Shown one piece after another: positions 16,403 to 25,348 of a DNA stretch of 64,000 nt. The notes under the pieces were generated by a model that was not told where the DNA came from, ran no database searches, and saw only the letters and a list, made by a program, of their open reading frames with translations. The translations under genes were made by a program, and so were the position numbers. Numbering within the stretch: position 1 is the first letter of the stretch; each line of letters starts with the position of its first letter. Source of the DNA: Alkalimarinus alittae (GTDB lineage Bacteria; Pseudomonadota; Gammaproteobacteria; Pseudomonadales; Oleiphilaceae); the NCBI RefSeq assembly GCF_026016465.1, contig NZ_CP100390.1:3206501-3270500 (forward strand). The letters are read 5' to 3'.

Positions 16403-18597
16403 AAAAGCTATTGACCACAACGCCTATTTTCATTCTCATTACCGCCGCACTCTGTTTTGTAAGCTTCATGCTACTGACCAAAGGCTTCAATGAAATTGAG
16501 CACATTAGACAGTTAGAACGCATTCCTGAAATTTCGATCAATACTGTTTTAACAGGCGAAGTAAGCATTAAGGGTGAAGTAAAACCACTCGCCCCTCTCA
16601 TCGACAGCCCTTATACCGCCACCCCTTCTGTCTATTATCGGTTTCTTCACGAAGAAGAACGCGTCGACTCGGATGGTGATAGCTACTGGGCTACACTGGT
16701 AGATGAAGCGCAAACCTCTGACTTTAGTGTGAGTGATACAACTGGTTCCATAGACGTATCAACCAGCGAAAATAGCCTTACCCCTATTCTTTGGACAATG
16801 CCTTCAGCGATGCGCAAAACCTTGGGGAAAAACCGCTATACAGAGTGGAGAATAGAGCCAGATCAAACCGTTCATGTGATTGCATACGCAATTAACGAGG
16901 GCGATACCACTAAACTCTCTTTTACACCAGAAGGCTTATACAGCCCGATAGTCACCCAATACAGCCCTATGTATGAACGAGAGCAGATGGGAAAAAATGG
17001 AATCATTTTTATTTGGGTAGGGCTTGTCGCATTAGCCTTTTCTATATTCAGCATTGTCTGGGTACTCAAGATTCATAGCGTCATTGCATACTTATCAATG
17101 CTTACCATTGCGCTAACCTTGGTACTCGTTCAATTAGGAATATCCATGTTAAGCAACGACATAAAAGCGAGTGTTACGCGGCTTTATGCTCAATATGACG
17201 CCGTTCAGCAAGCATTAAATGACGTCAATGAACCGGCACCAAAGCGCTTATCAGGTCTGAAAGTTAACTTAGCACTTTATCAGGCACAACTAGGACATCA
17301 GCTTGACCGCTTTCCCGATAACGTCGTGGGGTGGCTAATTGACGCAGACACAAACCTTAAACAATTAGCGCTTAACAACACCGAAAAAGCACAACTCACT
17401 CATCGACTCAGCAATATCAAAAAGACCACGCTATCAGAGCCTTGGGTAAAGTGGGTGCCATTAATGGCCTTTATTATTATGTTTGCAGGGAGCTATTTCG
17501 GATTCCGAAAAATACGCTTTAAACGGTTTATTGAAAGCATCCCCACATCTAAAATATCAGGCGTCGTTTATGGCTTGGCAGAAATCAAGGGTGAAATTGA
17601 AAACCTCACCGAAACGAACATTTTAACAACCCCCGTTTCAGCTAAGCAGTCTGTCTGGTATTACTACAAAAAAGAAGAAAAACGAAAAAGCGGTAAAGAC
17701 GATAAATGGGTAATACTAAAAGAAGAAACTAAATCAGTTCCCTTTAGCGCCTTTGATCACACAGGCAAGATAAAAATCATTGCAGACAACGCTGACGTTA
17801 TATCTAAGCATAAAAAGGTCACACGGGAAGGTCGTTACCGCTATACCGAACAATACCTGAAACCCAACGAGACACTTTATGCGATAGGCTCAGCAAAAAT
17901 AGACCCTAACGATCACAGCCGTCTACTCATCGGCAATGGTGATAAGTCAGAGCCCTTTATTTTAAGTAATTACTCAGAACAGCATGTGATGCTACATAAA
18001 GCTCGAAGCGGCATGATACTGTTAAACATCGCCTTTAGTGCACTGCTTTTAGGGGTCCTGTTATTATTTGCTAGTAGTGGCAATATTAGCCCCGATAGCT
18101 TTTTAATGGCCGCTTTATCTGCGCCCATATTGATGATGATTTTGATGGCTATTCTTCACTACAACGATATTCTTTTTTTACGCCAGCGTGTTGAGCGAAA
18201 CATAGCGAACATCAATGTAATATTGCAGAAACGGTTCGACCTGATACCCATCTTAGAAAAAACAGTTAAACAGTACCTAGCACATGAAGGCTCATCATTA
18301 AGCCAAGTCTCACAACTGAGAAGCCTCTATAACCCCAACAACGAACAAACAGGGAGTCATGATCAATCCCTCTCAACACAGATACGCCTGTTGATAGAAA
18401 AGTATCCTGAATTAAAAAGTCATCAGATGATCAAGCCACTGATGGATGCCACCATAACACTAGAAGATGAGCTGTCCGTAATGAGGAGCGGATATCTTGA
18501 TGCCGTTGAAATCTACAATAGCAGAATATGCTCATTTCCTGATGTAATGCTGGCACATGTTTTTGGATTCAAAGAGCACACCGTTAGGTCATGGTAA
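16399..18597 (+). CDS. Multi-pass membrane protein joining two GIDE-like domains to a LemA domain
   Basis: A 732-residue protein whose ATG overlaps the polB stop (ATGA), implying translational coupling. Membrane helices lie near residues 5-26, 196-217, 226-250, 352-372, 535-555 and 570-588. The loop at about 45-190 and the segment at about 385-530 look alike (INTVLTGEVSIKGEV and VVYGLAEIKGEI; both then have SVYYR or SVWYYYKKEEKR and end in a short beta region). They resemble the GIDE domain of MULAN-type E3 ligases, here without a RING. Residues about 585-732 are LemA-like (LFLRQRVERNIANINVILQKRFDLIPILEKTVKQYL, then MIKPLMDATI ... YNSRICSFPDVMLAHVFGF). Role unknown, probably envelope-related. 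Confidence 0.7.
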   Translation: MKKLLTTTPIFILITAALCFVSFMLLTKGFNEIEHIRQLERIPEISINTVLTGEVSIKGEVKPLAPLIDSPYTATPSVYYRFLHEEERVDSDGDSYWATLVDEAQTSDFSVSDTTGSIDVSTSENSLTPILWTMPSAMRKTLGKNRYTEWRIEPDQTVHVIAYAINEGDTTKLSFTPEGLYSPIVTQYSPMYEREQMGKNGIIFIWVGLVALAFSIFSIVWVLKIHSVIAYLSMLTIALTLVLVQLGISMLSNDIKASVTRLYAQYDAVQQALNDVNEPAPKRLSGLKVNLALYQAQLGHQLDRFPDNVVGWLIDADTNLKQLALNNTEKAQLTHRLSNIKKTTLSEPWVKWVPLMAFIIMFAGSYFGFRKIRFKRFIESIPTSKISGVVYGLAEIKGEIENLTETNILTTPVSAKQSVWYYYKKEEKRKSGKDDKWVILKEETKSVPFSAFDHTGKIKIIADNADVISKHKKVTREGRYRYTEQYLKPNETLYAIGSAKIDPNDHSRLLIGNGDKSEPFILSNYSEQHVMLHKARSGMILLNIAFSALLLGVLLLFASSGNISPDSFLMAALSAPILMMILMAILHYNDILFLRQRVERNIANINVILQKRFDLIPILEKTVKQYLAHEGSSLSQVSQLRSLYNPNNEQTGSHDQSLSTQIRLLIEKYPELKSHQMIKPLMDATITLEDELSVMRSGYLDAVEIYNSRICSFPDVMLAHVFGFKEHTVRSW

Positions 18598-18888
18598 AAC
18601 GTGCTCTTAGAAACTAGCCCTAGAAACCACCCCTTATAAACTGCCACTATGTAGCTAATATAACTAATAACGGCATTAAATTTTGGCACCTGCATGCCTT
18701 TACCCTCTACAACATACACCCTACCAACAAGGGTTACTTATAATTGTTAAGCGTCTAGTCTACAATGTCAGATAAAGCTTATTTTAGTAGATAGCGTAAT
18801 TTGGTGTGATACATATTTTTAATTCAACAGCTTGGCACACTTCAAACGGTTAGAGATTAACGTTAATGACTAAATTGGTAACCCTTTA

Positions 18889-21471
18889 GTGATACCCCTT
18901 ATTCAGCGACTCTGCATTTTAGCTTTTGTATTGCTTTTCAGCGGTCATTCACTCGCAGCCAATACGGTGACTAATATAGTCACGGAAAGCCCTCTTATTC
19001 AATCTCAGTTTCAATATATAAAAGACACATCAGGACACTCTAATGTTGGCGATATTATTAACCGTCCTGATGGGGAATGGCAACTTATCGAAAGTGGCAG
19101 CTCAAATTTTGGTGTCACAACTTCCCCTTACTGGCTTAGGTTTTCACTTAAAAACATAACATCTAAGCACATCAACTTAATTACTACGCTTGACTACCCT
19201 CAGTTAGATGACGTTGTTTTTTATGTCTATTCAGGCAACAAAAAAGTACATGAGTTCGCAACCGGAGACGCTCGCCCTTTTTACCCTAGAGAAGTCGACC
19301 ACCCCAACATGCTGTTGCGTGTTAACCTGATACCAGAAGAAATAAAGACCATTTACATTCGCATTCAGACCGAAGGTTCGATGATTTTACCGCTGCAAAT
19401 TTGGCACGAGAACCTTTATTTTTCAGCCGCCTCAAAAGAACAAAAGCTCCACTTCTTTTACTACGGATGCTTGACCATCATAATGCTGATTAATCTAGCC
19501 GTATTTTTGTTTCTGCGAGAAAAGCTTTATCTCTATTACTCACTCGCTATCGCAGGCTACTTACTCTTTTTCATGTCGATACTCGGCTATAGCTTCCAAC
19601 ATTTTTATCCTCTTAACCCCAATATCCATAGTCGAGCATTATTATTATCAATGCCGATTTTAGCTTTTTTCTCAGTGTTATTTTGCCGAGAGTTTTTAAA
19701 AACAAAGTCACATAGCCCCACGTTAGATTTAGGTCTTAGAGCGATGATGTACTTTGAGATTTTTAACTTTTTTTCAGCTTTACTATTTAGCTATAACTTG
19801 GCCATTTTAATTTCAGCCATTTCAGCCTTTTTCTTTTTCTTCATACTACTAGCGGCTGGCCCTATTACTTGGATGGCAGGCTTACGCGCTGGGGCCTTTT
19901 TCACTGTTGCGTGGTCACCCCTTACCATCGGTGTATTAGCAACCGCAGGCCGCTCACTAGGGATATTCCCTGAGAATTTTTTAACTCAATACGGTATGCA
20001 AATTGGGTCAGGTCTAGAAGCATTTATTTTAACCTTAGCGCTCGCGGACCGTTTATATCATGAACGTGAAGAAAAAATTCAGGCTCAAACGGACAGTTTT
20101 CAAAAAGAAAAAGCACGGCACGACGCTCAAAGTCAGTTAGTTGAAGCAATGTCGCATGACCCAATCACACACCTACCCAATCTAAACCGCTTTGAAAGGA
20201 TGGTTAACCAACAACTTCAACGAGACCCTAAGAGCCACTATATAGTGGGTGTCGCTCGCGTCACTCGGCTTGTCGAAATAAACCGGACTTTAGGTCTAAC
20301 CCGTAGCGAACGCCTACTCAACCGCATAGCCAAACAAATGGTTGAACTCGCAGAACGACTACCTGGAATACAAAGTCAGCGTGACAAGAACGGACATGAA
20401 GAACGCGTTTATCAGTTATCTGGGGATTGCTTTGGTATGCTCATTCGCGCGGACGAAGTCAATGACCGATTCGAAAGCATAGATAAAGCATTTCTATTGC
20501 TCGCTAAACCAATGCTAATGGACGGACTAGCAATTGAACTGCACCCCCAGTTTGGTGCTGCCAGCTATCCTGCTCACGGTGACAATGCAGCGTTGCTGAT
20601 CCGTAACGCGCATGTAGGCATGGAAATGACACCCCAGGGGCAATTTCTATCGGGTTATTACTCACCTGATTATGATATTTATAGTGAGAGCCGGCTTACT
20701 TTAATGTCAGACCTGAGGGAGGCTCTAAATAAAAATCAAACACAACTGTATTATCAGCCTAAAGCCTGCATGACAAGTGGAGAGATTGTGAGCTTAGAGG
20801 CATTAATTCGATGGCACCACCCCGAGCGTGGCTGGGTCTACCCAAACGACTTTATCCCTTTAGCAGAAGAAACCGGCGTGATTACACATATAACGCGCTG
20901 GGCACTAGAACAGGGTATTGCGGATTTAGCCATACTGCTTCATGACCACCCAAATTTAAGTGTCTCCATTAACATATCTGCTCGTGACCTTGAAACAAAC
21001 GGTCTTAGTGACCTCATTGAAACAACATTAAATCACTATCATGTTAAAGCAGATAGGCTCACTATAGAGTTAACAGAAACCGCCATAATGGAAAACCCAG
21101 AGATAGGATTAACCGTGCTTGAACGATTGGCTGATGTTGGGCTTCGAGTATCTATTGATGACTTTGGTAGCGGTTATTCCTCGCTTTCTTACCTCAAGCA
21201 ACTGCCCGCAACTGAAATTAAATTAGACCGCTCTTTAGTTATGGATATATGCAGCTGTGAAAGCTCGAAAATCATAGTTGAGACGAGCATAAATATGGCT
21301 CACGGCTTGGGTTACAAAGTGGTAGCAGAGGGTGTAGAAGATAAAGAGACTGCACGCTTACTACAAGCGCTGAATTGCGATTGGCTGCAAGGATACTGGC
21401 TCTGTTACCCACTGCCTATAGAAAAATTAAAGCCTTGGTTAAACGGGCAGCCTAAACTATTTGAAGACTAA
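18889..21471 (+). CDS. 7TMR-DISM receptor with degenerate GGDEF and intact EAL domains
   Basis: An 860-residue membrane signalling protein. After a signal peptide (ending SLAA) comes a 7TMR-DISMED2 extracellular domain (about 35-180; SPYWLRFSLKN, PQLDDVVFYVY), seven membrane helices (about 185-400), a coiled segment, a GGDEF-like domain and an EAL domain. The GGDEF signature is degraded to SGDCF (511-515), so cyclase activity is unlikely. The EAL domain keeps E637ALIR, ELTETAIM, IDDFGSGYSSLSYL, KLDRS, EGVEDKETA and LQGYW, so it should hydrolyse c-di-GMP. The GTG start at 18889 has a weak ribosome-binding site. The 291-base gap before it holds nothing I can identify. Confidence 0.9.
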   Translation: MIPLIQRLCILAFVLLFSGHSLAANTVTNIVTESPLIQSQFQYIKDTSGHSNVGDIINRPDGEWQLIESGSSNFGVTTSPYWLRFSLKNITSKHINLITTLDYPQLDDVVFYVYSGNKKVHEFATGDARPFYPREVDHPNMLLRVNLIPEEIKTIYIRIQTEGSMILPLQIWHENLYFSAASKEQKLHFFYYGCLTIIMLINLAVFLFLREKLYLYYSLAIAGYLLFFMSILGYSFQHFYPLNPNIHSRALLLSMPILAFFSVLFCREFLKTKSHSPTLDLGLRAMMYFEIFNFFSALLFSYNLAILISAISAFFFFFILLAAGPITWMAGLRAGAFFTVAWSPLTIGVLATAGRSLGIFPENFLTQYGMQIGSGLEAFILTLALADRLYHEREEKIQAQTDSFQKEKARHDAQSQLVEAMSHDPITHLPNLNRFERMVNQQLQRDPKSHYIVGVARVTRLVEINRTLGLTRSERLLNRIAKQMVELAERLPGIQSQRDKNGHEERVYQLSGDCFGMLIRADEVNDRFESIDKAFLLLAKPMLMDGLAIELHPQFGAASYPAHGDNAALLIRNAHVGMEMTPQGQFLSGYYSPDYDIYSESRLTLMSDLREALNKNQTQLYYQPKACMTSGEIVSLEALIRWHHPERGWVYPNDFIPLAEETGVITHITRWALEQGIADLAILLHDHPNLSVSINISARDLETNGLSDLIETTLNHYHVKADRLTIELTETAIMENPEIGLTVLERLADVGLRVSIDDFGSGYSSLSYLKQLPATEIKLDRSLVMDICSCESSKIIVETSINMAHGLGYKVVAEGVEDKETARLLQALNCDWLQGYWLCYPLPIEKLKPWLNGQPKLFED

Positions 21472-21515
21472 AATAAGCTTAGTTTGCTAAAAAATAGTTG
21501 AGCATCCCCGACCAT

Positions 21516-21764
21516 TTATTGAGACTTACTCTCACCCCATATAGACATATTTTTATATTTTAAAATATAAAGTTCCTCTACTTTTTTACGCGCCCAAGGC
21601 GTCTTTCGCAAAAATTTTAAACTGGATTTAACAGAAGGATTACTGTTAAAGCAGCGAATATTAATCAGCTGGCCTAACTCCTCCCAACCAAAATAATCGA
21701 CTAATCGATTTACGATCTGTTCTAGCGTGACGCCATGTAGGGGGTCATTAGATTGTTCATGCAT
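21516..21764 (-). CDS. VF530-type small DNA-binding protein (DUF2132)
   Basis: An 82-residue protein with the family core [35 protein letters not shown] followed by [26 protein letters not shown], a fit to the short VF530/DUF2132 family, which Pfam describes as DNA-binding on structural grounds. No cellular role is established. It begins at an ATG at 21764 and stands alone, convergent to the GGDEF/EAL gene (44-base gap). Confidence 0.85.
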   Translation of the reverse strand: MHEQSNDPLHGVTLEQIVNRLVDYFGWEELGQLINIRCFNSNPSVKSSLKFLRKTPWARKKVEELYILKYKNMSIWGESKSQ

Positions 21765-21914
21765 TAGGCCGCTCTCTATATTTACTCATAATGGACAGGA
21801 TACTAATCACTATTGCTAAAGAATTCATCTACTAACCATCATTCCCCTATCCACGATTAAGCAAAAATCAAATTAACCTATTGAAAAATAATAAGTTAAC
21901 GATTGTTTACAATA

Positions 21915-21934
21915 TTTCAAACGACTGTTTGAAA
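21915..21934. promoter_or_regulatory. PsrA-like operator upstream of the secreted 138-residue protein
   Basis: TTTCAAAC (21915-21922) and GTTTGAAA (21927-21934) form a perfect 8+8 palindrome with spacer GACT. The core CAAAC-N4-GTTTG is exactly the motif bound by PsrA, a TetR-family fatty-acid-responsive regulator in pseudomonads. It lies 75 bases before the ATG of the gene at 22009. Confidence 0.5.
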
Positions 21935-22008
21935 CAAATGTTTTAATATAGCTTTATCGATTTTAAATAATTTAATACTAACCACGTCACAATAATGGGA
22001 GCAGGATT

Positions 22009-22425
22009 ATGAGAAATGCATTTAAATACATTGCTACGGGAATAGTTTCAGCATTGGTATCTTTTAGCGCACTTGCAGATGACTCTTTGGAAATTGAAAG
22101 CAGCTCTATTAACGGCTTCTCAGGCACTTTTCAAGCAGATGCCCATACCATCGCTTTTGATAGCACGTTAGCCAACAACACCTTGGTTAAGTTTACAGTC
22201 AATATTGACGGGGAAATAAGACAAGCTAATTTTGATTTAAAAGATAGTCGTTTAACACTAACAGGTGGAAACCAGAACCTTACCCCAGAAGAGCAAGACT
22301 TAATGTACGATACCGCTCAAGCAGTAGCAGCATATGTATTAAGAAGTCAGGATGATTTAGGTGAACACCTAGTGGTATTGGTTGGCGCTATGGATTATTG
22401 GTCAGCACTCAGTTCAATTCACTAA
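22009..22425 (+). CDS. Small exported protein of unknown function
   Basis: A 138-residue protein with a clean signal peptide (ISALVSFSALA-DD; cleavage near residue 23) and a ribosome-binding site GGGAGCAGG before the ATG. The mature part (about 115 residues) starts acidic and beta-rich (SLEIESSSINGFSGTF, NTLVKFTVNIDGEIRQANFDLKDSRLTLTGG) and ends in a helix (EQDLMYDTAQAVAAYVL). No cysteine pair or catalytic motif is present. I do not recognise the family. A PsrA-like palindrome 75 bases upstream hints at control by fatty-acid or growth-phase signals. Confidence 0.65.
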   Translation: MRNAFKYIATGIVSALVSFSALADDSLEIESSSINGFSGTFQADAHTIAFDSTLANNTLVKFTVNIDGEIRQANFDLKDSRLTLTGGNQNLTPEEQDLMYDTAQAVAAYVLRSQDDLGEHLVVLVGAMDYWSALSSIH

Positions 22426-22474
22426 AATGCGCTGGGCTTTTATCGCTCTCCAGCAATACGCCTCGGCAGCTCAC

Positions 22475-22666
22475 TCAAGTATTCTCAGGTGCAAGGGTTA
22501 CCGAGGGCAACCCTTGCTCATCAACCAGCACGGAGATGAGCATAGGTCCGCAGCAAACCTGACAGTCTTCGGTATATTGCTGCTCAACAACACTACAGTC
22601 AATCACCAACTCTATCGGCTCACCACATAAGGGGCATCGCTCCGAAACCGTTTCCAGCATATTCAT
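22475..22666 (-). CDS. CPXCG-motif cysteine-rich zinc-ribbon protein
   Basis: A 63-residue protein with CPLCG near residue 12 and CQVCC near residue 36, the pattern of the CPXCG cysteine-rich family. The pairs likely bind one zinc ion. The frequent C-terminal segment ISVLVDEQGLPSVTL is present. Members are widespread in marine gammaproteobacteria and lack an assigned function; they are often found near housekeeping genes. It lies 46 bases downstream of ybiT on the same strand and may share its transcript. Confidence 0.8.
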   Translation of the reverse strand: MNMLETVSERCPLCGEPIELVIDCSVVEQQYTEDCQVCCGPMLISVLVDEQGLPSVTLAPENT

Positions 22667-22712
22667 CGCTTACCCCTCCAGTAAATTAATACTCGTTTTA
22701 ATACCTATTATA

Positions 22713-24305
22713 CTACACGACACCCTGACTTTTTAGATAGTCTTCATAACTACCATTAAAGTCTACGATTCCTTCTGGTGTCAATTCGATAATGCGCGTC
22801 GCCAATGAAGAAACGAACTCTCGGTCATGACTGACGAACAGCAATGTACCTGGATACTCTTCTAATGCGCCGTTTAACGATTCAATAGACTCCATGTCCA
22901 AGTGGTTAGTGGGTTCATCCATCAGTAGTATGTTAGGTCTTTGCAACATCATCTTGCCGAATAACATACGGCCTTGCTCACCACCTGAGATGATCTTAAC
23001 TGATTTTTTAATATCATCCTGCGAGAACAGCAATCGGCCTAACGTACCACGAATAACCTGCTCGTCATCACCTTCTTGTCCCCATTGAGCCATCCAGTCA
23101 AACAACTGCTTATCTTCTTCAAAATCAGCAGCGTGGTCTTGTGCATAGCTACCAATTACCGCATTTTCTGACCATTTAACAACACCTTCATCCAGCTCTA
23201 TATCACCGAGTAACGATTTTAAAAGCGTAGTTTTACCAATACCGTTTGGCCCGATAATAGCGATTTTCTCGCCTACTTCGACCATTAACTTCAGGTTTTG
23301 AAATAAGGTTTCACCATCATAGCTCTTCTTCAAACCATTCGCTTCAAGCGCTAATCGGTGAAGCTTTTTCTCTTGTTCAAAACGAATAAACGGATTCACA
23401 CGGCTAGAAGGTTTAACTTCATCTAGCTTAATTTTATCAATCTGCTTAGCTCTAGACGTCGCCTGTTTTGCTTTAGATGCGTTAGCAGAGAAGCGGCTAA
23501 CAAACCCTTTAAGCTCAGCAATCTGCGCTTTTTTCTTAGCATTATCTGACAATAGTCGCTCACGCGCCTGAGTCGATGCCGTCATATACTCGTCATAGTT
23601 ACCCGGATATAAACGCAACTCACCGTAATCTAAGTCAGCCATGTGAGTACAAACACTGTTCAAAAAGTGTCTATCGTGCGAGATGATGATCATGGTGCAG
23701 TTGCGTTCATTCAACACACCTTCTAACCAACGAATGGTGTTGATATCCAGGTTGTTGGTAGGCTCATCTAGCAACATGATATCAGGCGCAGAAAACAATG
23801 CCTGTGCCAACAACACTCGCAGCTTCCAACCTGGCGCAACTTCGCTCATTGGCCCATTGTGCTGTTCCAGTGGAATACCCACACCTAACAATAACTCACC
23901 CGCCCTTGATTCAGCGGTGTAGCCATCCATCTCGGCAAACTCAACTTCGAGTTCTGCCACTTTAATTCCATCTTCTTCGGTCATTTCTGGCAACGAGTAA
24001 ATACGATCGCGCTCTTGCTTAACGTCCCACAGTTCATTGTGGCCCATAATGACGGTATCAATAACAGAAAAATTTTCAAACGCGAACTGATCTTGACGTA
24101 GCTTACCAATACGCTCATTTGGATCAGTCATGACGGTTCCAGAAGTCGGCTCTAAATCGCCTCCCAGAATCTTCATGAAGGTTGATTTTCCGCACCCGTT
24201 GGCGCCAATCAAACCATATCGATTACCTTCGCCGAATTTAACAGATACGTTTTCAAAAAGAGGTTTAACCCCAAATTGCATGGTGATGTTAGCTGTAGAT
24301 ATCAA
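22713..24305 (-). CDS. ybiT: ABC-F ATPase YbiT (ribosome-associated)
   Basis: A 530-residue protein, the same length as E. coli YbiT and very similar along its length. Two ATPase domains are visible: Walker [10 protein letters not shown] and GPNGIGKTT, and Walker [14 protein letters not shown] and [13 protein letters not shown]. Between them is the arm/linker region ([19 protein letters not shown]). The second signature ISGGEQGR is canonical, the first ([10 protein letters not shown]) is the altered version typical of YbiT. ABC-F proteins act on the ribosome rather than transport. Cytosolic, no membrane helices. Confidence 0.97.
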   Translation of the reverse strand: MISTANITMQFGVKPLFENVSVKFGEGNRYGLIGANGCGKSTFMKILGGDLEPTSGTVMTDPNERIGKLRQDQFAFENFSVIDTVIMGHNELWDVKQERDRIYSLPEMTEEDGIKVAELEVEFAEMDGYTAESRAGELLLGVGIPLEQHNGPMSEVAPGWKLRVLLAQALFSAPDIMLLDEPTNNLDINTIRWLEGVLNERNCTMIIISHDRHFLNSVCTHMADLDYGELRLYPGNYDEYMTASTQARERLLSDNAKKKAQIAELKGFVSRFSANASKAKQATSRAKQIDKIKLDEVKPSSRVNPFIRFEQEKKLHRLALEANGLKKSYDGETLFQNLKLMVEVGEKIAIIGPNGIGKTTLLKSLLGDIELDEGVVKWSENAVIGSYAQDHAADFEEDKQLFDWMAQWGQEGDDEQVIRGTLGRLLFSQDDIKKSVKIISGGEQGRMLFGKMMLQRPNILLMDEPTNHLDMESIESLNGALEEYPGTLLFVSHDREFVSSLATRIIELTPEGIVDFNGSYEDYLKSQGVV

Positions 24306-24513
24306 GTTTTTAGTCCAGAATTAGCCGGCTGCCATTTTAGGGCAAAGCCAAGATGATGGTAATAAACCGGGATAGAGACCTTACCTATTAATAAGTTAAT
24401 ACAACCTAGTTAATGCAATCTATTCAAAACGCTAGATAAAGAGTAAAGCCACAAAATTTCGGCGCATATTATCGCATAAATCGACTTTTTAAACGAGCCT
24501 TTGCTAGAGGTAT

Positions 24514-25011
24514 TCAGTAAACGTCGATAATATCGTAGCAAGCCGTGTTTCCGGCTATATTTATAACGACCTCATCACCTACCCTCTTGCCGATTAGGGC
24601 GCTGCCTAGTGGTGCTTTAGCGGTAACGACCAAGCACTCACCTTTCAGCCCGCTTTCTAATATAACGACCTTCAAGCCTCCTGAAAGTGGCCCTACAAAA
24701 AACAGCTGCCTACTTTCTTTGTTATCTTCGAGAACGACCAACGCAGTTAAACGAATCGGAGATGCCTCAGTAAAGTCTGCCAACTCCAGTTTTTCATATA
24801 CTGCAATTTCTTCTTCAAGTTCAGTCACTCGTCTAGACTGGCCTTCTGCGAGATATGACGCTTCTAACCCTCGGGTGTCATATTTATTTTCAGCTTTACT
24901 TTCTTCATTAGTAGCTGCCTCATGTGCGGCACTGGCGGACCGAATAGCATTCTCGTAATCAGTACGTAACTGGCGCAATATACCCTGACGAATAGTTTCT
25001 TTAATAATCAA
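24514..25011 (-). CDS. GreA/GreB-family C-terminal domain transcription factor-like protein
   Basis: About 165 residues. An N-terminal helical part (ILRQLRTDYENAIRSASAAHEAATNEESKAENKYDTRGLEASYLAEGQ) is followed by a Gre-type C-terminal domain (about 90-165; APLGSALIGKRVGDEVVINIAGNTACYDIIDVY). Similar short proteins in proteobacteria lack the full GreA coiled-coil tip acids, so anti-backtracking activity is uncertain; binding in the RNA polymerase secondary channel is the usual inference. I chose the TTG at 25011 because a longer frame to 25143 would overlap the Kazal-type gene and begin with a non-family hydrophobic stretch. Confidence 0.72.
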   Translation of the reverse strand: MIIKETIRQGILRQLRTDYENAIRSASAAHEAATNEESKAENKYDTRGLEASYLAEGQSRRVTELEEEIAVYEKLELADFTEASPIRLTALVVLEDNKESRQLFFVGPLSGGLKVVILESGLKGECLVVTAKAPLGSALIGKRVGDEVVINIAGNTACYDIIDVY

Positions 25012-25027
25012 CAGAATTATTACTCTT

Positions 25028-25288
25028 TTATTGCACCGCAGTGTCTTCACAAGCGCCATCGCTGTACCCAACAACGTCAGCCCGCGAACAAGCATTACAC
25101 CCACTGGCGTAGGTATTAATGTCACCCTTTTCATCAAGCCCACAAACCGGCATATATATCATGGTACAAATTTGCGGCCGAGGGTCTTTGCATTGATTTT
25201 CGACCTGTATTTTTTCGGGGGTTGCTGTGCACGCCATAATAGCACAACTCATACCTATCAGACCCAATGCATGCGCCAATACTTTCAT
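25028..25288 (-). CDS. Small lipoprotein with a Kazal-type protease-inhibitor domain
   Basis: An 86-residue protein with a lipobox CAIMAC (lipidated Cys near residue 20), so it should be anchored to the envelope. The mature part carries a Kazal-like cysteine array: C at QCKD, C in PQICTMIYMPVCG, YASGCNACSRADVV and GAC, with the conserved Y-x3-C spacing, giving six cysteines and three likely disulfides. Kazal domains inhibit serine proteases. In bacteria this is less common than in animals; a periplasmic or surface inhibitor role is inferred. Lies 16 bases upstream of the Gre-like gene on the same strand. Confidence 0.75.
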   Translation of the reverse strand: MKVLAHALGLIGMSCAIMACTATPEKIQVENQCKDPRPQICTMIYMPVCGLDEKGDINTYASGCNACSRADVVGYSDGACEDTAVQ

Positions 25289-25348
25289 ACCTTACCTCTT
25301 TTATATTCAAAAAACGTATTAGACAAACATGATAACCAATAACACGCA

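Noticed and set aside
22382-22630. Rightward frame of 82 codons
   Set aside because: It overlaps both the end of the exported gene and the CPXCG gene on the other strand and lacks a start site.
25031-25342. Rightward frame across the Kazal-type gene
   Set aside because: It is antisense to a lipoprotein with a recognised domain and has no ribosome-binding site.
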